64,000 bases of DNA, taken from assembly GCF_000970285.1 (NCBI RefSeq), contig NZ_CP009516.1:2149036-2213035 (forward strand). The letters are read 5' to 3'. The DNA comes from Methanosarcina horonobensis HB-1 = JCM 15518. Lineage in GTDB: Archaea > Halobacteriota > Methanosarcinia > Methanosarcinales > Methanosarcinaceae. The translations under genes were made by a program, and so were the position numbers. How positions within the stretch are numbered: position 1 is the stretch's first letter; every line of letters starts with the position of its first letter. Under the pieces are notes generated by a model. That model ran no database searches. It saw nothing but the letters and a program-made list of their open reading frames with translations, and was not told where the DNA came from. Below, in pieces: positions 46,647 to 57,375 of the stretch.

Positions 46647-47825
46647 TTAACTCTTAACTTCCCATCCTCTAGAAGTTAAATTGTTTGCATATGCCATTCC
46701 TATGACTGATGGTGCAGCATTTCCAGTTAAATCTAAGGATCCATCACTAGTATCATAAGCATCCAGTGTTTGGAGTATACCATCTACTGCTGTTTGATCT
46801 AGCGAATTACGGCTGACATTTAAATGAAGTAAACCAGGGTCATTGGAAATATCCAAACTTGTGAGGTTATTATTATCGATATTCAAAATACATTTTCTGC
46901 CAGCAGGGAAACAACCAGAAAAATTGACCGCAGTATAATAATTGTTGGATAATAGAACGCTTTTCAAATTTGTTGAAGTTAGGTTCAGAGTACCGTTTTG
47001 ATTACAATTCCAAATAAAAAATTCTTCAAGCAGTGGGAACTGATTTACCGGGAACGTGCTGTTCATCTGTGGGTTATCCCTCACACATATATGCCATACC
47101 TGAGCCCCTGTATCACCCCAATTTATTGTATATGTTGAACTTAGTTGAGATGCTCCACGAAGATCAGCCAGAGAAGGAGCTTCTGATAGATCAAGATAAG
47201 AGATGTTACAATGCTCGAGGCAAAGCCTGGTAAGAGATGGAACGTTATGGAGTCTGATGGTCTCCAGTGAGGTACAATATAAACACTCAATCGTATGCAG
47301 TGCCGTGAAGTTACTGAAATCCAGTTCGGTTACTGGATTATAACTTGAAGCCCAAACCTGGAGGTATGGCGCAACATTTTCTAAACCAGTAACAGCTATT
47401 ACATTCTGGTTTTTTAAATTTTCTATTGTATTGGGACCTGGAGTTACCCCTCCGTCTGAACCGTCATAACCTATATTAATCTTAGTTACTGCACTCCATG
47501 GTGTTACTACCAAAGTGTTTGCTCTTGTCCCCTCTGAACCAAAATTTACATTAGGAGATGTAGAATCAGATGTTGAACCGTCACCAAATTTCCATTGAAT
47601 TTCAGGATTGCCTGTAACTGTGATAATTGGTGAAAATGATGAACCGGTGGTAACAAACGTGATATTTCCTTCAGGTACTGGATGTATCACCTTTGCATCT
47701 GGACTGGAGCTTGGATTGATCTTTTTCAAGACTGAATCCGTACATCCTAGACTAGAAACAACTAAAAAAATAATGGCTAATTGTCCTGCAAATTTAATTC
47801 CAAAAATTCTATTAGGGAATCGCAT
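46647..47825 (-). CDS. Leucine-rich-repeat lipoprotein
   Basis: The 392-residue protein has a signal with lipobox VSSLGC, then a beta-sandwich-like region (FGDGSTSD, PKD-like) and a stretch of irregular LRRs (VTELDFSNFTALHTIECLYC, LTSLDISNDPGLLHLNVSRN). It probably sits on the outer cell surface and binds other molecules. Cysteines are regularly placed in the LRR part (LEHCNIS, IWNCNQN), unusual for such short repeats. Frame and ends are complete; the partner is unknown. Confidence 0.75.
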   Translation of the reverse strand: MRFPNRIFGIKFAGQLAIIFLVVSSLGCTDSVLKKINPSSSPDAKVIHPVPEGNITFVTTGSSFSPIITVTGNPEIQWKFGDGSTSDSTSPNVNFGSEGTRANTLVVTPWSAVTKINIGYDGSDGGVTPGPNTIENLKNQNVIAVTGLENVAPYLQVWASSYNPVTELDFSNFTALHTIECLYCTSLETIRLHNVPSLTRLCLEHCNISYLDLSEAPSLADLRGASQLSSTYTINWGDTGAQVWHICVRDNPQMNSTFPVNQFPLLEEFFIWNCNQNGTLNLTSTNLKSVLLSNNYYTAVNFSGCFPAGRKCILNIDNNNLTSLDISNDPGLLHLNVSRNSLDQTAVDGILQTLDAYDTSDGSLDLTGNAAPSVIGMAYANNLTSRGWEVKS

Positions 47826-48531
47826 AACAGTCTCCTGGTATTATTTACTTTGAGATTTACTTTGAGATTATTTTTTCTGGAAATTTACATTATTTTTGAA
47901 CAGAGTGAGTTTAGAAAAATACTTTGCTTTTACTAAATATTCAAATTTTCTGATCTAAAAAAGTTTTCTTTTTAACCAGTTTTTAAGATATCTGAACAAA
48001 AGATTATTTCTCTAAGAGCAGAACTTTCAAAAGAGACACAAGCAAATAAAATTTAAAAGCAACTCTGAAGATTTAAAGTTGCTCAAGAAGGCAGATTATC
48101 GAACTTTTTACCAAGACTATCTTTGTTATTTCATAAGTTTTCTATAAAACTCAGCATATATTTTTAATTTTATTCAAAATTTTGGCTAATTATGATTACC
48201 AGATCAAAATTGACTATAAGTACTGCCCAAAAACTTTTCTTCAAATAATTTTTATTATCTTTTCTGGATTTTCCGTTCCTTTTCTGGAGTCAACGCCAGA
48301 CAGGCTGGCAGGGGTAAATTATAGTTTCTTGATTGAAAAGCGGTTATCGGGATTAAGGATAGTATTCCTCAGATTACATGGGATACTTTTCCGTTATTAC
48401 TCAGCTACTGGTTTTTCAGAAGAGTGGACTATTTTATTCTTTACTTTTTCTCGACTGAGTTTCGCTTCCTTTCGGCAATTTCGTGCGTCTCATTTTTAAT
48501 TTTTGGCCCTCAACGGACGCATTTTACTCAA
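47826..48531. repeat. Spacer with repeat copy 4 (about 48265-48400)
   Basis: An AT-rich spacer. TTCCTTTTCTGGAGTCAACG followed by CCAGACAGGCTGGCAGGGG, then GATTGAAAAGCGGTTATCGG and TTCCTCAGATT follow the same order as copy 3 near 36.8 kb. No gene is supported in the remainder. Confidence 0.5.
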
Positions 48532-48696
48532 CAGTGTCCATTTATGATCAAATAGCTCTCTTAAGGATCAAATTATTTATACTTTAAATTACACTAATAT
48601 TTTACAATATATAAAAATTTAGTAGATATTTCATCTGAAATAAAGTTAAACTCAGTGCAAAGCTTGTCCAATTTAATTATATGGGGATCTAAAAAA
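48532..48696 (+). promoter_or_regulatory. Promoter and long leader of surface-protein gene 1
   Basis: The block from CAGTGTCCA through a TATA box (ATTATTTATACTTT, about 48572-48585), ACAATATATAAAAATT and TATATGGGGATCT to the start is similar, over about 170 bases, to 52787-52964 before the second gene. The implied leader is roughly 100 bases. Conservation of the leader suggests shared control or recent duplication. Confidence 0.5.
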
Positions 48697-51600
48697 ATGG
48701 GAAAACTATACAAAAAAAATAAGTTGCAATTTATCACGATTGCATTTTTTATCATTCTTGTTATGAATGGAACCGCAACCGCTTCACCTTCCACTATATA
48801 TGTTGATGCAGAGGGTGGCGAAGACTATACAACTATCCAGGGAGCAATAAACAGTGCATATCCTGGTGACACCATCATTGTCTATCCAGGAATCTACACA
48901 GAAAGCGTGAATGTTTATAAAGCAAATCTGCAAATCCTTTCATATTCAGGAAATCCTGAGGATACAGTTGTAGAAAATCTGGGATCTGGATATAATTTCG
49001 CAATAAGTGCCAACAATGTAACTATCAGTGGATTCAATATTACCGGGACAAACTCTACAGGAATTTATATGAGTGGGATTTCAGGAGCTAACATCACCAA
49101 CAATAAGCTTTCCGAAGTTGACCGTGGTGTTTACCTGGATTCATCCAGTAACTGTACCTTGGACGATAACACAGTTTCAAACACTTATGACTATGGTATA
49201 TTTCTGGATGAGTCTGTGAGCTGTACTCTGACTGACAATGAAGTCTCAAACGTTGATGGTAACGGTATCTACTTGTGGTATTCCAGCGACTGTACTCTAA
49301 CCGGTAACATAGTCTCAGATGCTTACGATGGCATTTACCTGGATTCATCCAGTAACTGTACCTTGGATGATAACACAGTTTCAAACACTTATGACTATGG
49401 TATATTTCTGGATGAGTCTGTAAGCTGTACTCTGATCGACAATGAAGTCTCAAACATTGATGGTGATGGCATCTACCTTTACTATTCAGGAAGCTGTACT
49501 CTTACCGGCAACATAATTTCAGATGCTTATGATGGTATTTACCTGGATTCATCCGATAACTGCACTCTTACCGGCAACATAATTTCAGATGCATATGATG
49601 GTATTTACCTGGATTTATCCGATAGCTGCACTCTTGCCTACAATACAGTTTCAAGCACTTATGATGAGGGTTTCTTCCTGGGTAACTCTGATAACTGTAG
49701 TCTGACCAGCAATACAGTTTCAAACGCTAATTATGGTATTGATCTGTATGATTCGAGGGAATGTATCCTTAGAAATAACACTGTAAGCTCAGGAATTTAT
49801 GGGATCAGCCTTTGTGAAGTTCAAAACTGTACATTTACAGACAATAATATGTCAGGAAACTGGTACAATTTCAATTATGATATTTATGATTTCTACGATT
49901 TTGATAATGTAAGCGGGAATGTAATCGATACCAGCAATCTTGTTGACGGAAAAGTGGTTTATTTCCTTGAAAATGAACCAGATCCCTCTATTGGAATAAA
50001 TGCCGGCGTTATTTACTGCATAAACTGCGGTGAAGTCGAAATTAAGGACTTTGTCCTGCAAAACAATTCTTATGCAATTTTCCTGTACAATACAAGCTCG
50101 AAAATGCAAAATAATACCATAAATAATACCGAATTTGGAATCTCGGTTTTCTCTTCCCAGGATGTCGAGCTCTCGGACAGCAGGGTAAATAATTCATGGG
50201 CCGGAATCGTGTTTGAAGAGGATCTGAACATAAATCTCACAGGCAACACAGTTAGAAACTCTACATATGGGATTGTCACCTATTACTCTGAAAATTGTAC
50301 GCTTACGGGTAACTCTGTTCTGGATTCGATGGACTATTATGGATTTATTGCGTCCGGAAATTCAAAGCTTGTAAAAAGTGAAGAAAGTACTCCTGTACAT
50401 GAAAATACTTTCATAAACTCTAACCTGATACAGGCCGTGATGCCCCGTAGTTATGGAATCTATTCTGTGTACTGCCAGAATCTCCGTATTGAGAACAATC
50501 TCATTGACCAGATAGCTTACAGAGGAGTTTATCTTGAAGATTGTCAGAATGCCAGGCTTGTGAGCAACTCGGTAAGGAATATCGAAAGTGTGGGAATTTA
50601 TCTGGTTTCTTCTTCCGGTGTCGACCTTCTGGGCAATACAGTTCATAATGTAACAGGTACACTCTTAGTGTATGATGCAGGAGTAAAGGAAAGTATGGTA
50701 AGTACTCCAGTAAACTCGAGTCTTGTACAGGTCTCGAACAGATTCTCTGGAGTTGGGATCTTATCCGAGTACTCACAGGACCTCAGGCTTGAAAACAACG
50801 ATGTTTCCCAGATGGATGTAGGAATTCTTCTTGGTGTGTGTCAGAATATCGAGCTTGTGAGCAATTCGGTAAGTGATGCAGAATATATGGGGATTTGTGC
50901 GGTTGAATCTTCCGGTGTAGACATTCTGGACAATGTAGTTCATAATGTAACAGGTGGGTATATACTACCTGCAGCTGGATATCTACCCCTTGTCAGTTCC
51001 CCCCTTGTCAGCGATAGTGTAGATCTCTTGGGATATGGAATATGTTTAGGCTATTTAGAGGATCTCAGGCTTGAGGGCAATACTGTTAAGGACTCTTATC
51101 AGGTTTGGGGCGTTTATCTTTATGAACCTGTGAATGCAACTCTTGAAAGCAACGTTCTTCAAAACTGCAAAGGTGGACTTGTTACCGTCCTGAGTGAGAA
51201 CCTCAGCGTAAGTGACTGTTCCGTAATTAACTGTACTTCCGGAGGAGTCCTTGTCATTAATCCAGAGGAAGGAACAGGAAACGGATATACTGTCTCAAGC
51301 TGTACTGTAGACGGAAGTGATATTGGACTGCTGGTAACAGGAGAAGGTACCCTTAGAGGGAACACTTTATCCGGAAATTCTTACGGACTTGTGCTCTATG
51401 ACGTGAACAACAGTCTTATCTATGGCAACACAATGACTGAGAACAGCCTTGCAGGACTTGCCATTGATCTCGAGGATTCCGAATTTATGTCACACATCGG
51501 GCTTGTAAGGAGCATGGAAAGCCCCGAAAGTGGCAATAATACTATTTACAACAACTACTTCAAAAACATAAATAACACCCTTATTAACAGCGAGGCAAAT

Positions 51601-52455
51601 AACACCTGGAACATTAGTAAAACCTCAGGAGAAAGCATAGTTGGCGGTCCTTATCTTGGAGGGAATTACTGGGCAAATCCCAATGGGACGGGCTTTTCCC
51701 AAAACTGCATTGACGCTGACAAAGACGGAATTGCAGATTCCTCCTATGAAATTGTGAATGGAACCTTTGACTATCTGCCCCTTAAGATTATTCCAACACC
51801 ACACAAAAGCTCTGCCAATTACATTCCTTCGAGTGGAAATTCCGGAGTCACAGGTGTTGACAGCGCACAGAAGAGGGTTGCTGCAGGAACTCCGACAAGC
51901 TTCAACTTCAATAATCCTGTTTCCGGTATACTGGGACTCAGTTTCACTTCCCAGCAGTACTCCGGAAATGTCATTGTAAGGATAGAGGTGCTCGGAGAAG
52001 GAGCTTCCGGAGAAGCCCCTGATGGAGAAGTCTATCGGTTGATGAACATCCTTGTCGGAAACGAGAGGTTCGAAAGTGGAAACAACGTCAACGGAGCATC
52101 CATTAACTTCAGGATCTCAAAGAGCTGGATAGAAGAAAATAACATTGATGTCTCAACCATAGCAATGAACAGGTTCCATGATGAAGAGTGGAATGAGCTT
52201 CCAACAGAAATGACCGGTGAAGATGAAGAATACTACTATTTCACGGCAGAAACTCCGGGATTCTCCCGCTATGCAATTACAGGAGACAAACTGGGTACTC
52301 AAACAATTACTCCTGCTGAAGAGGAAGAAAACGGGACAATCACTGGGGATAAACAAACAAATGAAGATAAGAGTACACCCGGATTCGAAAGTGCCTTTGC
52401 GGTCCTCGGAATCCTTGCTTCGGTATTCTTTGCAAAGAAGAGCATCAGGAAATAA
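48697..52455 (+). CDS. Giant beta-helix surface protein 1 (PGF-pre-PGF, PGF-CTERM)
   Basis: From ATG 48697 (GGGGATCT upstream) the 1252-residue product has a signal peptide, an opening DAEGGEDYTTIQGAINSA motif and many 22-23-residue right-handed beta-helix rungs of the NosD/pectate-lyase type. A PGF-pre-PGF domain (ASINFRISKSWIEENNI, TPGFSRYAITG) and the anchor TPGFESAFAVLGILASVFF with a basic tail follow; the PGF motif is the archaeosortase A target. It is likely an exported, lipid-anchored envelope protein that may bind glycans. A 204-base (68-residue) internal duplication is visible near 49132-49540. Confidence 0.9.
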   Translation: MGKLYKKNKLQFITIAFFIILVMNGTATASPSTIYVDAEGGEDYTTIQGAINSAYPGDTIIVYPGIYTESVNVYKANLQILSYSGNPEDTVVENLGSGYNFAISANNVTISGFNITGTNSTGIYMSGISGANITNNKLSEVDRGVYLDSSSNCTLDDNTVSNTYDYGIFLDESVSCTLTDNEVSNVDGNGIYLWYSSDCTLTGNIVSDAYDGIYLDSSSNCTLDDNTVSNTYDYGIFLDESVSCTLIDNEVSNIDGDGIYLYYSGSCTLTGNIISDAYDGIYLDSSDNCTLTGNIISDAYDGIYLDLSDSCTLAYNTVSSTYDEGFFLGNSDNCSLTSNTVSNANYGIDLYDSRECILRNNTVSSGIYGISLCEVQNCTFTDNNMSGNWYNFNYDIYDFYDFDNVSGNVIDTSNLVDGKVVYFLENEPDPSIGINAGVIYCINCGEVEIKDFVLQNNSYAIFLYNTSSKMQNNTINNTEFGISVFSSQDVELSDSRVNNSWAGIVFEEDLNINLTGNTVRNSTYGIVTYYSENCTLTGNSVLDSMDYYGFIASGNSKLVKSEESTPVHENTFINSNLIQAVMPRSYGIYSVYCQNLRIENNLIDQIAYRGVYLEDCQNARLVSNSVRNIESVGIYLVSSSGVDLLGNTVHNVTGTLLVYDAGVKESMVSTPVNSSLVQVSNRFSGVGILSEYSQDLRLENNDVSQMDVGILLGVCQNIELVSNSVSDAEYMGICAVESSGVDILDNVVHNVTGGYILPAAGYLPLVSSPLVSDSVDLLGYGICLGYLEDLRLEGNTVKDSYQVWGVYLYEPVNATLESNVLQNCKGGLVTVLSENLSVSDCSVINCTSGGVLVINPEEGTGNGYTVSSCTVDGSDIGLLVTGEGTLRGNTLSGNSYGLVLYDVNNSLIYGNTMTENSLAGLAIDLEDSEFMSHIGLVRSMESPESGNNTIYNNYFKNINNTLINSEANNTWNISKTSGESIVGGPYLGGNYWANPNGTGFSQNCIDADKDGIADSSYEIVNGTFDYLPLKIIPTPHKSSANYIPSSGNSGVTGVDSAQKRVAAGTPTSFNFNNPVSGILGLSFTSQQYSGNVIVRIEVLGEGASGEAPDGEVYRLMNILVGNERFESGNNVNGASINFRISKSWIEENNIDVSTIAMNRFHDEEWNELPTEMTGEDEEYYYFTAETPGFSRYAITGDKLGTQTITPAEEEENGTITGDKQTNEDKSTPGFESAFAVLGILASVFFAKKSIRK

Positions 52456-52487
52456 ACAATTAGGAAAAACAAGAAGTCTATAGAATT

Positions 52488-52520
52488 GGGGATATCATTT
52501 CATATCCCTAATTTTTCATT
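52488..52520 (+). terminator. Hairpin terminator of surface-protein gene 1
   Basis: GGGATAT and ATATCCC (52489-52508) form a perfect stem with a six-base loop, followed by a T-rich tail. A slightly degenerate equivalent lies at 57354-57375 after gene 2. Confidence 0.65.
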
Positions 52521-52543
52521 TTTTCGATACTTATAACTCATTA

Positions 52544-52591
52544 AAACTTTTTTGCTTTTATTCTTCTAAACTTTTTTGCTTTTATTCTTCT
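52544..52591 (+). repeat. Perfect 24-base tandem repeat (two units)
   Basis: AAACTTTTTTGCTTTTATTC plus TTCT repeats exactly twice, in the spacer between the two surface-protein genes. The remaining spacer (52592-52786) shows nothing else I can support. Confidence 0.8.
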
Positions 52592-52786
52592 CTTTTTTTA
52601 TTTTACATTTTGAGCACAATTTATTTCCTATTTGATAGCTGAACAGAATAAATTTCACTCTATCTATCAGTCCTATCCTATCTTTCTTCTACGGTTTCAA
52701 GGTGATGCATCAATAACGCTCCAAATATTTTATTATTCAAATCTTTTATTAATTTGATTGTTTACAACCCTGATGTCCCTTAATAA

Positions 52787-52964
52787 CAGTGTCCATTTTG
52801 ATCAGGTAGCTCTCATAGACAGCTCTCATCAGGATCAAACTATTTATACTTTTAACTCTTAAATATTTTAACAATATATAAAAATTAAGAAGATACTTCA
52901 TATGAAATAAAATTAAACTTCATGCACAGCTGATCCAATCTAAATATATGGGGACCTGAAAAAA
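52787..52964 (+). promoter_or_regulatory. Promoter and long leader of surface-protein gene 2
   Basis: It is the counterpart of the 48532-48696 leader, with a TATA-like CTATTTATACTTTT (about 52840-52853), ACAATATATAAAAATT and TATATGGGGACCT before ATG 52965. It contains an extra partial duplication of AGCTCTCAT. Confidence 0.5.
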
Positions 52965-55900
52965 ATGGGATTACTAAGTAAAAAAAATAAGTTGCAATTT
53001 TCGATAATTGCATTTTTTATCATTCTTATTATGAACGGAACTGCAGCCTCTTCCGCTCTATACGTGGACGCAGAAGGTGGCGAGGACTTTACAACTATTC
53101 AGGCTGCAATAAACAATGCAAGTCCTGGAGACACCATTATTGTTTATCCTGGAACTTATACGGAAAACGTGAACGCTAATGTTGAAAACATAACCATCCG
53201 TTCCCTTTCCGGGAATCCTGAGGATACAATTGTAGTACATGTGGGTTCTGGTAGTAATTTCAACATAGACGCTGATAGTGTGACTATTAGCGGATTCAAT
53301 ATTACCGGAACAGACTCTACAGGAATTTATATGAGTGGGATTTCAGGGGCCAATATCACAAATAACAAGTTTTCCGGAATCGGTTGCGGTGTTCAGATGG
53401 AAAGTTCCGGCATGTGCAGTCTGATAAGTAACACAGTTATTGATTCTGCTCAACATGGATTTTATCTCGAGTCCTCAAGTGACTGTATCATCTCCAATAA
53501 CGTAATATCGGACACAGGAGAAGAGGGTATATTACTCGAGAATTCTGTTAACTGTACTCTGACTAATAATACAATTTCAAATACAGAGTATGACAGCATC
53601 TACCTTTACTATTCCGGAAGCTGTGTTCTAACGGGTAACAGTATATCAAATAGTTACGATAATGGAATTTCTCTGTATGATTCCGGAAGCTGCAGTCTTG
53701 CCGGCAATGCTATCTCAGGCAGTTACAACGGCATTGAGCTGAACTCTTCAAGCAACTGTAATATCACTGATAATATTATTTCTTACAGTTGGGATGACGG
53801 TATTGATCTGGATTCTTCCGGCAACTGTAATATTACTGATAACACAATTACAGACGCTGAGGATGATGGAATTGATCTGAACTCTTCCAGTAATTGTGAT
53901 ATTACTGGCAATACAGTTTCAAACATTGAGGAGGATGGCATCTGTCTGGAGTATTCTGAGGGTTGCAGTCTGATCAATAATACAATTTCAAATACTTCCT
54001 TTGGTATCTATCTGGCTGGTTCTGACGGAAGTACCCTTAGAAATAACACTGCCAGTTCAGGAACATACGGGATCAGCCTGTGGGGTAATAAAAACTGCAC
54101 TCTTACAGAAAATGTTATGTCCGGAAATCGGTATAATTTTGATTACGATATATACGAAATCTCAGATTTTGAGAATGCAAGTGGAAATATAATCGATACC
54201 AGTAATCTTGTTGATGGAAAAGCAGTTTATTTCTTTGAAAATGAACCAGATCCCTTAATTGGAAATGATGCAGGAGTGATCTACTGCATAAACTGCGGAA
54301 ACGTTGAAATTAAGGATCTTGTGCTGCAGAACAATACATACGGAGTTTTCCTGTATAATACAAGCTCTGAAATGCAGAACAACACCATAAACAACACCAT
54401 ATACGGAACCATGATCTTATGTTCTCAGGACGTAAGGCTCTCTGGCAGCAGGATTGAGAATTCCATGGCCGGAATAATTCTCGAAGAAGCTATGGATACG
54501 ACTCTGACTGATAACACTGTTCGGGTATCATTTTTTGGGATTGAGGCTGCCGGCTCTGAGAACTGTACATTTACGAACAATTCTATTCAGAACTCTACAT
54601 TTGTTGGGATTGCCACAATTAGTTCAGGTAACTCTACCCTTGAGAACAATTCTGTCAGGGACTTCGCATATTATGGGATCATCACCTTAGGTTCCGAAAA
54701 TTGTACGCTTGCGGGTAATTCCGTTCAGGGCTCGATGGAATACTACGGGCTTACTGTCCCTGAGAGTATGAATCTTATTAGAAGCGGAGATAATTCCCTC
54801 ATAAGTGAGAATGATTTAATTAACTCTGACCTCGTACAGTACGTGGCACCCTACGGCTATGGAATCTATTCTTTAAGTTCCGGGAATCTCAGGCTTGAAA
54901 ACAATACTATTGATCAGATACTTAAAACCGGAATTCATCTTGGAAATTGCCAGAATGCCCAGGTTGTGGGCAATTCAGTGCAGAATATCGGAGAAGTGGG
55001 AATCAATCTGAGTTATTCTTCCGGAATATGCCTTCTGGACAATACTGTTCAGAATGTAACAGGTGAGCATCTGTTTGTAGCCGGAACTTCTTCCTTTGTC
55101 AGCGGAAGTTCGACACCATCTGGATATGGAATCTATTTTGACACTTCCCAGAATGTCAATCTTGTTAGCAACTCGATACGGGATATCGGAAATGTGGGAG
55201 TTTATTCGTATAATTCTTCAGGTGTAGATATTCTGAACAACATGGTTCAGAATGTAACAGATACATCCTTTACGGTTTTCTCCGGATTAAAGGAAAGTCC
55301 TTTAACAGGTTCGAATCTCGTACAGGTTTCGGAGCCCTCTGGTGTTGGAATTTTATTTTTACAGTCACAGGATCTCAGGTTCGAAAACAATACTATTGAC
55401 CAGATAAATAACGAAGGAATTCTTCTCGGTATGTGTCAGGATATCGAGTTTGTTAACAACTTGGTACAGAACATCGGAGATGTGGGAATTTATCTGGTTT
55501 CTTCTTCCGGTATAGACTTTCTGGACAATACGGTCCAAAACGTAACGGATAGAGCCATACTATATGATTCTGGATTAAAAGAAAGTCCTTTAACAGGTTC
55601 GAATCTCGTACAGCTTCCGAGGCCCTCTGGAGTTGGGATTTTATCTGTACAGTCACAGGACCTCACGTTTGAGAATAGTGTTATTGGCCAGATAGATAAC
55701 ACAGGAATTTTTCTTATGAGATGTCAGGATGCCGAGCTTGTTAGAAGTTCGGTATGTGATGTAGGATACATGGGTATTTATACGGGAGGCTCTTTCGATG
55801 TTGATCTTCTGGATAATACCGTTCAGAATGTAACTGGCAAGTATGAACTGCGTAGATCTGTAAATTTACCCTTTGTCAGTTCTCCTCTTGTTAGCGACGG

Positions 55901-57338
55901 TCCTGATTTCGAAGGATATGGAATCGGTTCGGACTATTCTGAGAACATCAGGCTCGAGGGCAATACTGTTAAAGACTGTTATCAGGTCTGGGGCATTTAT
56001 CTCTATGAACCTGTGAACACAACCCTTAAAGGTAATACTCTTGAAAACTGTAAGATTGGACTTGCAGCGTACGATGGTGACAACTGCAGCATAAGTGACT
56101 GTTCCGTAACTAACTGTACTTCCGGAGGAATTCTGATCGAAAACATTCAGGAAGGTACAGGGACTGAATATACAGTGACAGGCTGCACTGTTGGGGGAAG
56201 TGAAATAGGGCTTCTGGTTACAGGAGAAAGCATCCTTGCAGGAAACACTTTATCCGGCAACTCTTATGGACTGGTACTCTATGATATGAATAACAGCTTT
56301 ATCTACGACAACACCATGGTCGAGAACAGCCTTGCAGGAATGGCAATAGATCTGGACCAGAACGAAATCTGGACTCGTCTAGGGCTTGTAGGGAGCATGG
56401 AATATCCTGAAAGCGGCAACAACACGATCTACAATAATCACTTCAAAAACATAAATAACACCCTTATTAACAGCGAGGCAAATAACACCTGGAACATTAG
56501 TAAAACCTCAGGAGAAAGCATAGTCGGTGGTCCGTATCTTGGAGGCAACTACTGGGCAAACCCCAATGGGACAGGTTTCTCCGAAACCTGCACGGATGCT
56601 GACAAAGACGGAATTGCAGATTCCTCCTATGAAATTGTGAATGGAACCTTTGACTATCTGCCCCTTAAGATTATTCCAACACCACACAAAAGTTCTGCCA
56701 ATTACATTCCTTCGAGTGGAAATTCTGGAGTCACAGGTGTTGACAGTGCACAGAAGAGGGTTGCTGCAGGAACTCCGACAAGCTTCAACTTCAATAATCC
56801 TGTTTCCGGTATACTGGGACTCAGTTTCACTTCCCAGCAGTACTCCGGAAATGTCATTGTAAGGATAGAGGTGCTCGGAGAAGGAGCTTCCGGAGAAGCC
56901 CCTGAGGGAGAAGTCTATCGGTTGATGAACATCCTTGTCGGAAACGAAAGGTTCGAAAGTGGAAACAACGTCAACGGAGCATCCATTAACTTCAGGGTCT
57001 CAAAGAGCTGGATAGAAGAAAATAACATTGATGTCTCTACTATAGCAATGAACAGGTTCCACAATGATGAATGGAATGCTCTTCCTACAGAAATGACCGG
57101 TGAAGACGAAGAATACTATTATTTCACGGCAGAAACTCCGGGATTCTCCCGCTATGCAATTACAGGAGACAAACTGGGTACTCAAACAATTACTCCTGCT
57201 GAAGAGGAAGAAACCGGGACAATCACTGGAGATAAACAAACAAATGAAGATAAGAGTACACCCGGATTCGAAAGTGCCTTTGCGGTTCTCGGAATTCTTG
57301 CTTCGGTATTCTTTGCAAAGAAGAGAATCATAAAATAA
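52965..57338 (+). CDS. Giant beta-helix surface protein 2 (PGF-pre-PGF, PGF-CTERM)
   Basis: The 1457-residue paralog of protein 1 has the same signal region, the DAEGGEDFTTIQAAINNA opening, more beta-helix rungs (Asn/Ser-rich CxLxxNT units), a PGF-pre-PGF domain and the PGF-CTERM anchor ending FFAKKRIIK. The last ~900 bases (about 56430-57330) are almost identical to 51520-52440 of protein 1, while the helix parts differ widely. The tandem arrangement, shared leader and identical tail suggest duplication with later gene conversion of the anchor region. It should reside outside the cell, attached by archaeosortase processing. Confidence 0.9.
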   Translation: MGLLSKKNKLQFSIIAFFIILIMNGTAASSALYVDAEGGEDFTTIQAAINNASPGDTIIVYPGTYTENVNANVENITIRSLSGNPEDTIVVHVGSGSNFNIDADSVTISGFNITGTDSTGIYMSGISGANITNNKFSGIGCGVQMESSGMCSLISNTVIDSAQHGFYLESSSDCIISNNVISDTGEEGILLENSVNCTLTNNTISNTEYDSIYLYYSGSCVLTGNSISNSYDNGISLYDSGSCSLAGNAISGSYNGIELNSSSNCNITDNIISYSWDDGIDLDSSGNCNITDNTITDAEDDGIDLNSSSNCDITGNTVSNIEEDGICLEYSEGCSLINNTISNTSFGIYLAGSDGSTLRNNTASSGTYGISLWGNKNCTLTENVMSGNRYNFDYDIYEISDFENASGNIIDTSNLVDGKAVYFFENEPDPLIGNDAGVIYCINCGNVEIKDLVLQNNTYGVFLYNTSSEMQNNTINNTIYGTMILCSQDVRLSGSRIENSMAGIILEEAMDTTLTDNTVRVSFFGIEAAGSENCTFTNNSIQNSTFVGIATISSGNSTLENNSVRDFAYYGIITLGSENCTLAGNSVQGSMEYYGLTVPESMNLIRSGDNSLISENDLINSDLVQYVAPYGYGIYSLSSGNLRLENNTIDQILKTGIHLGNCQNAQVVGNSVQNIGEVGINLSYSSGICLLDNTVQNVTGEHLFVAGTSSFVSGSSTPSGYGIYFDTSQNVNLVSNSIRDIGNVGVYSYNSSGVDILNNMVQNVTDTSFTVFSGLKESPLTGSNLVQVSEPSGVGILFLQSQDLRFENNTIDQINNEGILLGMCQDIEFVNNLVQNIGDVGIYLVSSSGIDFLDNTVQNVTDRAILYDSGLKESPLTGSNLVQLPRPSGVGILSVQSQDLTFENSVIGQIDNTGIFLMRCQDAELVRSSVCDVGYMGIYTGGSFDVDLLDNTVQNVTGKYELRRSVNLPFVSSPLVSDGPDFEGYGIGSDYSENIRLEGNTVKDCYQVWGIYLYEPVNTTLKGNTLENCKIGLAAYDGDNCSISDCSVTNCTSGGILIENIQEGTGTEYTVTGCTVGGSEIGLLVTGESILAGNTLSGNSYGLVLYDMNNSFIYDNTMVENSLAGMAIDLDQNEIWTRLGLVGSMEYPESGNNTIYNNHFKNINNTLINSEANNTWNISKTSGESIVGGPYLGGNYWANPNGTGFSETCTDADKDGIADSSYEIVNGTFDYLPLKIIPTPHKSSANYIPSSGNSGVTGVDSAQKRVAAGTPTSFNFNNPVSGILGLSFTSQQYSGNVIVRIEVLGEGASGEAPEGEVYRLMNILVGNERFESGNNVNGASINFRVSKSWIEENNIDVSTIAMNRFHNDEWNALPTEMTGEDEEYYYFTAETPGFSRYAITGDKLGTQTITPAEEEETGTITGDKQTNEDKSTPGFESAFAVLGILASVFFAKKRIIK

Positions 57339-57353
57339 ATAATCCGGAAAAAA

Positions 57354-57375
57354 GGGGATATTACTTCATATTCCC
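57354..57375 (+). terminator. Hairpin terminator of surface-protein gene 2
   Basis: GGGGATAT and CATATTCCC pair imperfectly with a short loop, followed by TTAATTTC and a T-rich stretch; the position matches the terminator of gene 1. Confidence 0.5.

Noticed and set aside
49094-49453. Regularly spaced repeats in surface protein 1 considered as a CRISPR array
   Set aside because: Repeats are in frame, vary like beta-helix rungs and have no constant spacer pattern; they encode protein.
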